Of a stretch of DNA of 64,000 nucleotides, positions 52,567 through 60,538 are shown piece after piece. Source of the DNA: CAINVV01 sp963663005 (GTDB lineage Bacteria > Bacteroidota > Bacteroidia > Bacteroidales > Prolixibacteraceae); assembly GCA_963663005.2 (NCBI GenBank), contig CAXXHH010000003.1:248001-312000 (forward strand). The letters run 5' to 3'. The notes under the pieces are model-generated. The model saw nothing but the letters and a program-made list of their open reading frames with translations. It had not been told where the DNA came from and ran no database searches. Positions within the stretch are counted from its first letter, which is position 1. Every line of letters starts with the position of its first letter. A program made the translations under genes and the position numbers.

Positions 52567-52699
52567 AATTGCCTGGTACAAATAATGGAGATGCGCCACC
52601 AGCGGTAAGCCGGCAAATCAGATTTCGGCGATTGAGCTCCTCCCATTAACAGACACGCTCTAAAATGGAGTTTCCGGCGTTCATTTGGCATTCTGTGAA

Positions 52700-52986
52700 C
52701 ATAGTTACAGTAAACTATTCACTGACTTCCTCATCTGGAAAATTTTCCGTAACTTGAAGAAAAGGTAAAGAAATTTGAGATCGCTTTTGAAGAAAATTAT
52801 CTTTTCGAAAAATTCGATTAATAGGACCTCAGAGAGGTCTCCTATTTATAGAACACGGTATTCATCGGTTCTGCGACCCCAACGGGGTCAAAGCTTTATA
52901 GGATATGACGTTTCTGCGCCCCCGGCGGGTTCGAACCTTTTCTATCATTGCTGTTTCCATAAACCTTGAATCCCCCCGGGATTAGG
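52700..52986 (+). mobile_element. Internally deleted IS200-type element (MITE-like)
   Basis: 52700-52765 matches 46534-46599, then the sequence jumps to the last 56 bases of tnpA (from 52766; equivalent to 47055) and continues through repeat R3. The missing segment corresponds to 46600-47054, 455 bases, i.e. nearly the whole transposase gene. It is non-autonomous but could be moved by TnpA in trans. Confidence 0.85.
52875..52986. repeat. Palindrome-rich repeat R3 (112 bases)
   Basis: Third copy of the repeat: GACCCCAACGGGGTC, a damaged second palindrome (GCCCCCGGCGGGTTC) and AATCCCCCCGGGATT. More diverged than R1 and R2. Confidence 0.75.
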
Positions 52987-53029
52987 ATTTCACCTAGCGA
53001 AACCGCCATTCCATATTGTCTTAAAAAAA

Positions 53030-53067
53030 CAAAACCCCTTAACAATCTGCTTGTTAAGGGGTTTTTA
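53030..53067 (-). terminator. Terminator of the tRNA operon
   Basis: AAAACCCCTTAACAA..TTGTTAAGGGGTTTT, a 15-base-pair stem with an 8-base loop, directly downstream of tRNA-Leu on the minus strand. Confidence 0.85.
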
Positions 53068-53068
53068 G

Positions 53069-53152
53069 TACCCGGGGCGGGACTTGAACCCGCACGGCCA
53101 TAATGGCCATTGGATTTTAAGTCCAACGTGTCTACCATTCCACCACCTGGGC
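53069..53152 (-). tRNA. tRNA-Leu (anticodon UAA)
   Basis: 84-base class II tRNA on the minus strand. Anticodon stem TTGGA/TCCAA with loop CTTAAAA (TAA), long variable arm and T-arm GCGGG-TTCAAGT-CCCGC. Acceptor GCCCAGG against CCCGGGT contains one A-C mismatch at position 5. Confidence 0.92.
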
Positions 53153-53158
53153 ATCCTA

Positions 53159-53234
<76 letters not shown>

Positions 53235-53270
53235 AGGAAGGATGTCCTATTTCAAAAAAACGTTTTATCT

Positions 53271-53344
<74 letters not shown>

Positions 53345-53388
53345 TTAAACGCTAACCTGACAACGAATATTGATTTGGTTAGCGGGTG

Positions 53389-53396
53389 CAAATATA
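53389..53396 (-). promoter_or_regulatory. -7 promoter box of the Gly-Gly-Leu tRNA operon
   Basis: TATATTTG on the minus strand, 45 bases before the first tRNA. Confidence 0.55.
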
Positions 53397-53414
53397 AAAA
53401 CTTTTCTAACAGAA

Positions 53415-53487
53415 AAAATGAAAAATGAAAAATGAAAAACGAAAAATGACATGAATACCACATTTTCACTTTTCATTTCTCATTTCT
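53415..53487. repeat. ATGAAAA tract with inverted partner
   Basis: ATGAAAAATGAAAAATGAAA units at 53415-53447 and CACTTTTCATTTCTCATTTC at about 53466-53487. They can form a hairpin between the SPFH gene 3' end and the tRNA promoter. Confidence 0.6.
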
Positions 53488-53513
53488 GACGCTTCAATAC
53501 TCGTCTGGGTCTG

Positions 53514-54377
53514 TCACTTGTCAGTTTTTAGCGGAAGAATTCCGCCCATTTCTCCCATAACATTAACAAGATCGGAACCCATCGGAACAACAATCTTTGC
53601 GTTATCTTTTAAGGATGTCTCCATGGCCTGAATCCTCCTTAACAGTTGCGCGTTGCCTACAAAATATTTTTCAGCAGCTTCATTCACCAAAGCAATCGCC
53701 TGTGCCTCACCTTCTGCACGTAGAATTTGCCCTTGCTTGATACCTTCAGCACGTCTGATCTCTGCCCTTTTTTCTCCATCCGCTTTCGTTTCGGTAGCTG
53801 TCGCATAGTCGATAGCAGCTATCTTCTCGTTTTCGGCCTTAACAATCTTGTTCATTGTTTCCTGCACATCCTTCGGAGGATCAATTTCCTTGAGCTCCGT
53901 ACGGACAATTTCAATTCCCCAATTCATTGTTTCCTCCAGTAAAGTTGCATGCAACTCCTTATTAATCTTGCCGCGTTCGCTGTTTGCAGACTTTAATGTC
54001 ATCGTACCAATGATATTACGTAAGGTTGTTCTCGCAAGGTTAACAATTTGATATTCAATGCTATTAACATTGTATTGAGAATTTTTTACGCTCTCCTCAT
54101 CCGATTTAATTTTGAAATAAACCTGCGCATCAACCCTGGCATTCAGATTATCGTTCGTAATAATCTCCTGTGGTTCGGCATTGATCATCTTCTCAGTAAT
54201 ATTGATTTTATACATTACATCAATACCTGGAATTATCCAGTTGAATCCCATGCCTGCAAAGTGGTGGTACTTACCAAGTCGCTCAACAAGAGCGCGGTTA
54301 GTGGGTCTGACGATACGAATTCCCGAAAGAAAGAATAGAACGACAAAAACAACTACAACTGTTACGAAAGGTCCCAT
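53514..54377 (-). CDS. SPFH/band-7 (stomatin-like) membrane protein
   Basis: 287 residues. One N-terminal membrane segment (about 4-22), then the SPFH domain (RIVRPTNRALVERLGKYHH, GFNWIIPGID, QVYFKIKSDEESVKNSQYNV) and an Ala/Glu-rich coiled coil (ATETKADGEKRAEIRRAEG). Paraslipin/stomatin class: oligomeric scaffolds in membrane microdomains. Usually paired with an NfeD protein; none is adjacent here. A -7 box at 54431-54438 (minus strand TATATTTG) precedes it. Confidence 0.9.
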   Translation of the reverse strand: MGPFVTVVVVFVVLFFLSGIRIVRPTNRALVERLGKYHHFAGMGFNWIIPGIDVMYKINITEKMINAEPQEIITNDNLNARVDAQVYFKIKSDEESVKNSQYNVNSIEYQIVNLARTTLRNIIGTMTLKSANSERGKINKELHATLLEETMNWGIEIVRTELKEIDPPKDVQETMNKIVKAENEKIAAIDYATATETKADGEKRAEIRRAEGIKQGQILRAEGEAQAIALVNEAAEKYFVGNAQLLRRIQAMETSLKDNAKIVVPMGSDLVNVMGEMGGILPLKTDK

Positions 54378-54430
54378 GATTTTGGTTTTTAAATTGATAA
54401 TTAAGAGGTTAACATCAATTGGTTTATATA

Positions 54431-54438
54431 CAAATATA
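54431..54438 (-). promoter_or_regulatory. -7 promoter box of the SPFH gene
   Basis: TATATTTG on the minus strand, 53 bases upstream of the start codon. Confidence 0.45.
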
Positions 54439-54572
54439 ATTCATTTTTTTCTTAATTGATATGATTTATGTAATTGATTTTAAACGCTTAACTATCTGGT
54501 AACACTGAAAATAATCAAAAGAGGCTTCCAGCCGAATATCACGGAAAATAGTATGTCCTGAATAAAAAAGAG

Positions 54573-54580
54573 TAAATTTG
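54573..54580 (+). promoter_or_regulatory. -7 promoter box of the ClC gene
   Basis: TAAATTTG, 40 bases upstream of ATG 54621. Confidence 0.45.
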
Positions 54581-54620
54581 CTCTTCAAATCAGGGCTTAG
54601 TCTCACCTATATTTCCGGAT

Positions 54621-56396
54621 ATGAAAATCTCAAAAATAAACCTCTTTATGCTTCAGAACCTCAGATTTTCAAAGCTGTCTGAGCGGGAAAGATTGATTAT
54701 CCTGAGTTTCGTTGTCGGTTTGTTTAGCGGTTTTGCTGCCATCCTTCTGAAAAACATCATCCATATTTCCAGCAGATTCCTGACAGAAGATTTTGATGCA
54801 CTTCAGGAAAACTACCACTACTTTCTCTATCCTGGCATCGGGATTCTGATCACCTATTTGTATGTGAAATTTATTGTCAAAGAGGATATCGGTCATGGAG
54901 TAACTAAGGTTTTGGAGTCGATCTCCAGAAAAAAGGGTTATCTCCGGGCACACAATATGTTTACGTCAATTATTTCAAGCACAATCACAATTGGCTTCGG
55001 AGGATCTGTTGGAGCTGAGGCTCCTGTTGTTCTCACGGGTTCTTCGATCGGCTCAACGATTGCACGTAAATTTAACCTGAACTACCGGATCATGACCGTA
55101 CTGATCGGTTGCGGCGCGGCAGGTGCAATAGCAGGCATTTTTAAGGCTCCCCTCGCCGGGATGTTATTTGCTATCGAAGTTCTGATGTTGGACCTCACCA
55201 TGGCCTCCCTCCTTCCCCTGATGATCTCCTCCGCCACCGCCGCATCGCTTGCTTATTTCCTGATGGGATCGGGGTACGAACTCAACTTCCAAATCGACTC
55301 TGCCTTTAAAGTCACAAATATTCACTGGTATATTTTACTCGGAATCTTCTGCGGACTATTCTCCGTCCTTTTTACCAGAGGAAATCTCTTCGTAGAAGGA
55401 AGCTTCAAGAAAATCAAAAGTCCCTTTCTCCGGATTCTGATCGGGGGCTTATCGCTAGGTGGAATGATCTTTCTTTTCCCCTCGCTTTGGGGTGAAGGCT
55501 ATTATACGATCAATCAAATTGTGAACGATCTAGGACATCACATCGTAAATAATTCGCTCTTTTTCGAATTTCGCGACGACAAATTGGTATTGATCGGACT
55601 GGTTGCCACCATTATGCTGGTGAAAATTGTCGCAACGGCCACGACAAATGGTGCCGGAGGAAGCGGGGGTATCTTCGCCCCAACGCTATTTGTCGGTAGT
55701 CTTGCCGGATTCTTAGTTTCGCTTATTCTTAATTACAACGGACTGAATGTCCCTGCAAAAAATTTCGCCCTTGCCGGGATGGCCGGAATGATGGCTGGTG
55801 TGATGCATGCCCCCATGACCGCAATCTTTCTGATTGCAGAAATTACAGGAGGCTTTGGCTTGCTGGTTCCTCTTATGATTACTTCGGCAACCGCCTTCCT
55901 TACCTCCTTCCCCATCGAACCCCACTCGCTTTATCATCGCCGGCTTGCGTTAAAAGGCGACCTGATAACCCACAACAAGGACAAAGCAATTCTGACCCTA
56001 TTGAAACTTCATAACGTGGTGGAAAAGGATCTGCAGACTGTAAAACCGGAGTCTACCCTGGGAGAACTGGTCAGCATCATAGCGAAATCAAAGCGTAACA
56101 TCTTTCCGGTAGTTGACGAATCGAATAGTTTCAAAGGTGTTGTACTGCTCGATGACGTTCGGGAAATGATGTTCGACAAAGATTTATATTCGACAAAAAA
56201 AGTGGCTGAGTTTATGTCGTTATCGCCCGAAATAATCTCCCATGACGAAAAAATGGAGGTCGTCATGAAGAAATTCAACGATAGCGGAGCATGGAATTTA
56301 CCTGTACTTCACAACGGTAAATATGTTGGTTACATATCCAAATCCAGAATTTTCAATGCCTATCGGGATATGCTCGTAAACTTCTCCGACGAATAA
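54621..56396 (+). CDS. ClC-type chloride channel/antiporter with CBS pair
   Basis: 591 residues. The ClC transmembrane core (about 30-440) has FGGSVGAEAPVVLTG (the GxExP motif; gating Glu retained), GAIAGIFKAPLAG, and NGAGGSGGIFAPTLF. Two CBS domains follow at about 460-590 (NIFPVVDESNSFKGVV; LPVLHNGKYVGYISKS). The family moves chloride as channel or H+/Cl- exchanger and the CBS pair senses nucleotides. Whether this one is channel or exchanger cannot be fixed without the proton-Glu position. Confidence 0.92.
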   Translation: MKISKINLFMLQNLRFSKLSERERLIILSFVVGLFSGFAAILLKNIIHISSRFLTEDFDALQENYHYFLYPGIGILITYLYVKFIVKEDIGHGVTKVLESISRKKGYLRAHNMFTSIISSTITIGFGGSVGAEAPVVLTGSSIGSTIARKFNLNYRIMTVLIGCGAAGAIAGIFKAPLAGMLFAIEVLMLDLTMASLLPLMISSATAASLAYFLMGSGYELNFQIDSAFKVTNIHWYILLGIFCGLFSVLFTRGNLFVEGSFKKIKSPFLRILIGGLSLGGMIFLFPSLWGEGYYTINQIVNDLGHHIVNNSLFFEFRDDKLVLIGLVATIMLVKIVATATTNGAGGSGGIFAPTLFVGSLAGFLVSLILNYNGLNVPAKNFALAGMAGMMAGVMHAPMTAIFLIAEITGGFGLLVPLMITSATAFLTSFPIEPHSLYHRRLALKGDLITHNKDKAILTLLKLHNVVEKDLQTVKPESTLGELVSIIAKSKRNIFPVVDESNSFKGVVLLDDVREMMFDKDLYSTKKVAEFMSLSPEIISHDEKMEVVMKKFNDSGAWNLPVLHNGKYVGYISKSRIFNAYRDMLVNFSDE

Positions 56397-56432
56397 ATGC
56401 ACTTTCCTGTTTTCACATTCTATTGAAATTTG

Positions 56433-56440
56433 TACTTTTG
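56433..56440 (+). promoter_or_regulatory. -7 promoter box of the glyA transcript
   Basis: TACTTTTG with TTTT at 56410-56413, 19 bases upstream, as a weak -33. Transcription would start about 56447, so both RNA units lie in the 5' untranslated region of glyA. Confidence 0.6.
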
Positions 56441-56465
56441 TGCCTTACCTATTATATTCTTCCAA

Positions 56466-56553
56466 ATGAAACCCTCATTAGGAAAAGCTCACCAAAGAAG
56501 ATGTATACTGCATTGAGGGTTCCATACGGCAAATGAAAAACAAATTATATAGT
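56466..56553 (+). ncRNA. glyA leader RNA, tandem unit 1
   Basis: 88-base unit starting ATGAAA and ending where unit 2 starts. Helix: ATGAAACCCTCA (56466-56477) with TGAGGGTTCCAT (56514-56525), one A-C mismatch at the fourth pair. Loop elements TTAGG and CACCAAAGAAGATG; tail GAAAAACAAATTATATA. Same order of elements as unit 2 and as 16102-16187. A 16-codon frame also starts at its ATG. No match to a riboswitch class I can recall. Confidence 0.75.
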
Positions 56554-56641
56554 ATGAAATAGCCATAAGGGACTTAACCACACCAACCGAAAATGATTAT
56601 GTGGCTATTCCATTTGGCAGTTAAAAAACAAAATATAACAA
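56554..56641 (+). ncRNA. glyA leader RNA, tandem unit 2
   Basis: 88 bases, ending exactly at the glyA ATG. Helix: ATGAAATAGCCA (56554-56565) with TGGCTATTCCAT (56602-56613), same A-C mismatch position. Loop has ATAAGG and CACCAACCGAAAATG; the tail is TTAAAAAACAAAATATAACA. The helix sequence differs from unit 1 at several positions on both strands with pairing kept. Likely cis-regulatory element acting on glyA translation or transcript. Confidence 0.75.
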
Positions 56642-57922
56642 ATGAAAAAGGACACCCAAATATTTGAGATCATCGCTAAAGAAAATGCACGTCAGCTGCA
56701 TGGTATTGAACTAATTGCCTCCGAGAATTTTGTCTCTCAGCAAGTGATGGACGCCATGGGCTCTTGCCTTACCAACAAATATGCGGAAGGATATCCGGGA
56801 CACCGCTATTATGGCGGATGTCAGTTTATCGATGAGGCCGAGCAACTGGCTATTGATCGTCTCAAACAACTTTTTGGAGCCGAATATGCTAACGTTCAGC
56901 CCCATTCCGGAGCACAAGCCAACATGGCAGTTTTGATGACTGTCCTGCAGCCGGGCGATACGTTTATGGGATTGGATTTATCACATGGTGGTCACCTCTC
57001 ACACGGTTCTCCTGTCAATTCATCAGGTCTGCTCTACAAACCAGTTTCATACGGCGTAAAAGAGGCCGACGGTTTGGTCGATTATGATCAGATGGAAGTC
57101 GTTGCCATGAAGGAAAAGCCGAAACTTATTATTGCCGGAGCGTCTGCCTATTCAAGAGAATGGGATTACGCCAGGATACGGAGCCTAGCCGACAAAATCG
57201 GTGCAATCTTCATGGTAGATATGGCTCACCCGGCCGGACTCATCGCTGCCGGATTACTTGATAACCCACTGCTCCACGCGCACATTGTTACCTCAACGAC
57301 ACATAAAACGCTCCGCGGACCACGTGGAGGCATCATTCTTCTCGGCAAAGACTTTGAGAACCCATGGGGTTTGGCCACGAAGAAAGGTGAAGTAAAAATG
57401 ATGAGCAGCCTGCTAGACTCAGCTATCTTCCCAGGAATCCAGGGTGGACCGCTTGAACATGTGATCGCTGCAAAAGCGGTATCGTTTGGCGAAGCTCTTC
57501 TTCCGGAGTACAAGATCTACCAGCAACAGGTACAAAAGAATGCCAAAATTATGGCTCAGGCCTTTATTGACAAGGGATACAAAGTTATTTCCGGTGGAAC
57601 GGACAATCACTCAATGCTGATCGACCTTCGCACGAAATTCCCTGATCTAACTGGTAAAAAAGCCGAGAATGCATTGGTATTAGCCGATATTACCATCAAT
57701 AAAAACATGGTTCCATTCGATAGCCGCTCTCCTTTCCTCACTTCCGGACTGCGTGTCGGTACTCCGGCCATTACGACCAGGGGGTTAAAAGAAGCTCAGA
57801 TGGGATTAATTGTAGATCTGATCGATCGCGTATTGCTCGATGCTGAAAACGAATTTACTATCTCTTCAGTTCGTAACGAAGTCAATAAAATGATGGAAAA
57901 CTACCCGATTTTCGCCTGGTAA
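56642..57922 (+). CDS. glyA: Serine hydroxymethyltransferase
   Basis: 426 residues. ELIASENFVS, NKYAEGYPGHRYYGGC, PHSGAQANMAV, DMAHPAGLIAAG and the PLP Lys in STTHKTLRGPRGG. Interconverts serine and glycine with tetrahydrofolate, supplying one-carbon units. Preceded without any gap by two structured RNA units, so expression is probably controlled by RNA, with glycine, serine, folate or methionine-cycle metabolites as obvious candidate signals (inference). Confidence 0.96.
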   Translation: MKKDTQIFEIIAKENARQLHGIELIASENFVSQQVMDAMGSCLTNKYAEGYPGHRYYGGCQFIDEAEQLAIDRLKQLFGAEYANVQPHSGAQANMAVLMTVLQPGDTFMGLDLSHGGHLSHGSPVNSSGLLYKPVSYGVKEADGLVDYDQMEVVAMKEKPKLIIAGASAYSREWDYARIRSLADKIGAIFMVDMAHPAGLIAAGLLDNPLLHAHIVTSTTHKTLRGPRGGIILLGKDFENPWGLATKKGEVKMMSSLLDSAIFPGIQGGPLEHVIAAKAVSFGEALLPEYKIYQQQVQKNAKIMAQAFIDKGYKVISGGTDNHSMLIDLRTKFPDLTGKKAENALVLADITINKNMVPFDSRSPFLTSGLRVGTPAITTRGLKEAQMGLIVDLIDRVLLDAENEFTISSVRNEVNKMMENYPIFAW

Positions 57923-58060
57923 AAAGAGCAGTATTAAGTTATCACGTGTTAGCCAATTCAGGAGGGTTTACATGCTCGTAGAAACATGCGTTGCCTCTGG
58001 CATCAATTAATAACGTGATGAAGTTTTTAATTATCTTTACAGGTAAATCTTTTACAAAAA

Positions 58061-58390
58061 ATGCTGACAGAGGATATTAAAAAAGAAATTATTGAAAATC
58101 TCTGTACGATTGATCCGGAAAAGGTGATCTTGTTTGGCAGTTTTGCGTATGGAACGCCACATCCGGATAGTGATATAGACCTTTATATCGTCACAAAAGA
58201 AGAATTCATCCCTCGATCGTTTGAGGAGGACCTCAAAATAAAAAAGAAAGTCTATCAGGCACTGGGCAATTTTCGAAGGAAATATGCATCAGATATCATC
58301 GTACACACCCTGGCTTCTCACAAAAAATTCATCTTGTCAGGTAGTTCCTTTTCAAAAGAAATAATGTCCAGGGGAATTTCATTAATATAG
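58061..58390 (+). CDS. Minimal nucleotidyltransferase (MNT), partner of HEPN protein
   Basis: 109 residues. Nucleotidyltransferase fold with the GS-x10-DxD signature in LFGSFAYGTPHPDSDIDLYI. Minimal length of the MNT class. Gene ends 5 bases before a HEPN gene. In MNT/HEPN toxin-antitoxin pairs the MNT protein neutralises the HEPN partner by adding AMP. Confidence 0.88.
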   Translation: MLTEDIKKEIIENLCTIDPEKVILFGSFAYGTPHPDSDIDLYIVTKEEFIPRSFEEDLKIKKKVYQALGNFRRKYASDIIVHTLASHKKFILSGSSFSKEIMSRGISLI

Positions 58391-58395
58391 ACGGC

Positions 58396-58812
58396 ATGAA
58401 AGATATTACCAAGGAATGGTTGGAGTTGGCTTATCTTGATCTGGAAAGCATTTCCCATCTCATTGTTGATGAGAGGCTTACAGGCCAGATTTCTTTTCAC
58501 GCACAACAAGCTCTTGAAAAATCCCTCAAAGCAATCCTTGAAGAATTTGGTGCAAATGTTCCGAGGATACACTCATTGAGTAAACTGTTTGATCTGTGTG
58601 CTGAATTTATTTATCTCGGGATAAATGAAGAGATTGTTATTGCTCTTGATAGCATGTATACGGGATCCCGGTATCCTGGTGATAGTGGCTTACTACCAGA
58701 GGGTAGGCCCGGTTTGAAACAAGTCCAACTGTATTTCGAATTTGCGCAATTGATCTATACGGAAATTTCATTATTTCTTCAAGGGAATGCCTCGGCCGAA
58801 GCAAAAATGTAA
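58396..58812 (+). CDS. HEPN-domain protein, partner of MNT
   Basis: 138 residues, all-helical. HEPN (COG2250-type) features: EWLELAYLDLESISHLI, SFHAQQALEKSLKAIL, PRIHSLSKLF and RYPGD near the C-terminus. The Rx4-6H RNase motif of active HEPN toxins is not evident, so it may be a non-RNase HEPN. Together with the MNT gene it forms a two-gene module that may be a toxin-antitoxin system or a nucleotide-transfer complex. Confidence 0.85.
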   Translation: MKDITKEWLELAYLDLESISHLIVDERLTGQISFHAQQALEKSLKAILEEFGANVPRIHSLSKLFDLCAEFIYLGINEEIVIALDSMYTGSRYPGDSGLLPEGRPGLKQVQLYFEFAQLIYTEISLFLQGNASAEAKM

Positions 58813-58831
58813 TTATGTTTTTAGTTCGACC

Positions 58832-59236
58832 TTACGAATTACAGATATCGTGTACAAACTGGATGCCCCGAATTAATTTGGGCACCAGTATTATGCATCC
58901 TATTATCAACGCAGTAAGGGCACTTACCAGGACGGCTGCGGCGGCTAAATCTTTCACTTTTTTGATATTTTCATGCCTTTCCGGAGCAAGATGATCTGCC
59001 AGATTTTCAATGGCTGAGTTGAAGAGTTCTGCCGCAAATACGATCCCAACCGCGAAGGCAAGCAACGCATACTCCGCCATCGTAAATCGAATCAGTAGTA
59101 CAAATATCAGAACAATCACGGTGAAGAACAGATGAATTCTGGAATTGTGCTCTTCCCTGAACAGCACCCTCAATCCGTTGAAGGCGTACGAAAAACTTTT
59201 TAGTCTTTTCCTGAAAGAGAATTTTTCACTTTTCAT
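58832..59236 (-). CDS. dgkA: Diacylglycerol/undecaprenol kinase family protein
   Basis: 134 residues with three membrane helices. Motifs NSRIHLFF, AELFNSAIENLADH (catalytic Glu region) and KKVKDLAAAAVLVSAL. Phosphorylates a membrane lipid alcohol: diacylglycerol in E. coli, undecaprenol in Gram-positives. With uppS in the window undecaprenol recycling is plausible; substrate choice cannot be read from sequence. Confidence 0.9.
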   Translation of the reverse strand: MKSEKFSFRKRLKSFSYAFNGLRVLFREEHNSRIHLFFTVIVLIFVLLIRFTMAEYALLAFAVGIVFAAELFNSAIENLADHLAPERHENIKKVKDLAAAAVLVSALTALIIGCIILVPKLIRGIQFVHDICNS

Positions 59237-59303
59237 TTATCGCTTTTTCCAAGAAACGGTTATAAAATATCATTTATTTAGTTCGCAGAACCCTCATTTA
59301 AGT

Positions 59304-59326
59304 GGACGCATCACGATGCGTCCCTA
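59304..59326. repeat. GGACGCATCACGATGCGTCC palindrome
   Basis: Another copy of the GACGCAT palindrome, followed by CTA, between dgkA and tsaD. The core is identical to the copy at 41812. Confidence 0.75.
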
Positions 59327-59345
59327 CTGCAACAAATCACCATTT

Positions 59346-60380
59346 TCAATTAATTACAACCCGTGAAAACGGCACAACATCCTGCGAAGCAAAATTACCA
59401 TTCAAATATTTGTAATATCCTGTAATGGCAATCATTGCAGCATTGTCTGTCGTAAATTTAAACGGAGGTATAAACATATTCCATCCCTGCTTATCAGCCA
59501 TATTCAACAAAGCTGAACGCAAACCCGAATTTGCAGAAACGCCCCCTGCTACTGCAATCTCTTTTATACCAGTCTGTTCAGAGGCTAGCTTAAGTTTTGC
59601 TAGCAGAATTTCAATGATTGTGGACTGAAGTGAAGCACAAAGATCTGCCTGATTCTTATCGATAAAACCTGAATCTTTGGCAATCTCATCGCGCAAAAGG
59701 TACAGAAAAGAGGTTTTCAGTCCGGAGAAACTATAATCCAATCCCTGAATTCGCGGTTTAGAAAATACAAATGCCTTAGGATTTCCCTCTTTAGCCAATT
59801 TGTCAATCAGCGGACCGCCGGGATAAGGCAATCCCATCACCTTCGCGCATTTATCAAAGGCCTCACCGGCAGCATCATCAATTGTCTGACCAATCACTTC
59901 CATGTCCAGATAATTTCTAACGACAATGATTTGCGAGTTCCCTCCCGATACCAACAAACACAAAAATGGAAATTTGGGCTGCTGACTTCCTTCATCACTC
60001 TCCCGTATGAAATGAGCCAAAACATGTCCCTGGAGGTGGTTCACCTCGATCATCGGTATATTTCTTGCAAGCGCAAAAGCTTTGGCAAAAGAGGTACCTA
60101 CAAGCAACGAACCAAGCAGTCCCGGACCGCGTGTAAAAGCGATTGCCGTTATCTCACTCAACGAAACACCTGCCTTCTTAATTGCCTGATCTACAACCGG
60201 AATAATATTTTGCTGATGGGCTCTGGAGGCTAATTCCGGTACCACTCCGCCATAAGCTTTGTGCACCAATTGCCCGGCGACTTCGTTACTCAGCATCCGC
60301 TGATTTCTGATAACGGCGGCCGAAGTATCGTCGCAGGATGATTCTATCCCTAATATTACAATATCCTTGGTATGACTCAT
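59346..60380 (-). CDS. tsaD: tRNA N6-adenosine threonylcarbamoyltransferase
   Basis: 344 residues. ILGIESSCDDTSAAVI at the N-terminus, metal-binding HxxxH in VNHLQGHVLAHF, FLCLLVSGGNSQI, FKTSF region and GGVSANSGLR near the C-terminus. Kae1/TsaD transfers threonylcarbamoyl to A37 of ANN-decoding tRNAs. Divergent from the TamB-like gene, an arrangement common in Bacteroidota. Confidence 0.95.
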   Translation of the reverse strand: MSHTKDIVILGIESSCDDTSAAVIRNQRMLSNEVAGQLVHKAYGGVVPELASRAHQQNIIPVVDQAIKKAGVSLSEITAIAFTRGPGLLGSLLVGTSFAKAFALARNIPMIEVNHLQGHVLAHFIRESDEGSQQPKFPFLCLLVSGGNSQIIVVRNYLDMEVIGQTIDDAAGEAFDKCAKVMGLPYPGGPLIDKLAKEGNPKAFVFSKPRIQGLDYSFSGLKTSFLYLLRDEIAKDSGFIDKNQADLCASLQSTIIEILLAKLKLASEQTGIKEIAVAGGVSANSGLRSALLNMADKQGWNMFIPPFKFTTDNAAMIAITGYYKYLNGNFASQDVVPFSRVVIN

Positions 60381-60538
60381 TTTTTCAGATCTTAACCTAT
60401 TCCTTTAACTAAGTAAAATTTGCTAATTTTATCTCCTTAAAGTCATGCTCAAAATAATTCCTAAACTCGATCTTTCGAGATAAGAGTGCGAAATTCAGGA
60501 TGCTCTGCATTGACCGTTAATACTAAAATTATCTCCTT

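Noticed and set aside
56466..56641. Tandem glycine riboswitch before glyA
   Set aside because: The tandem layout is suggestive, but the units are short single-helix elements and I see none of the conserved glycine-aptamer core sequences.
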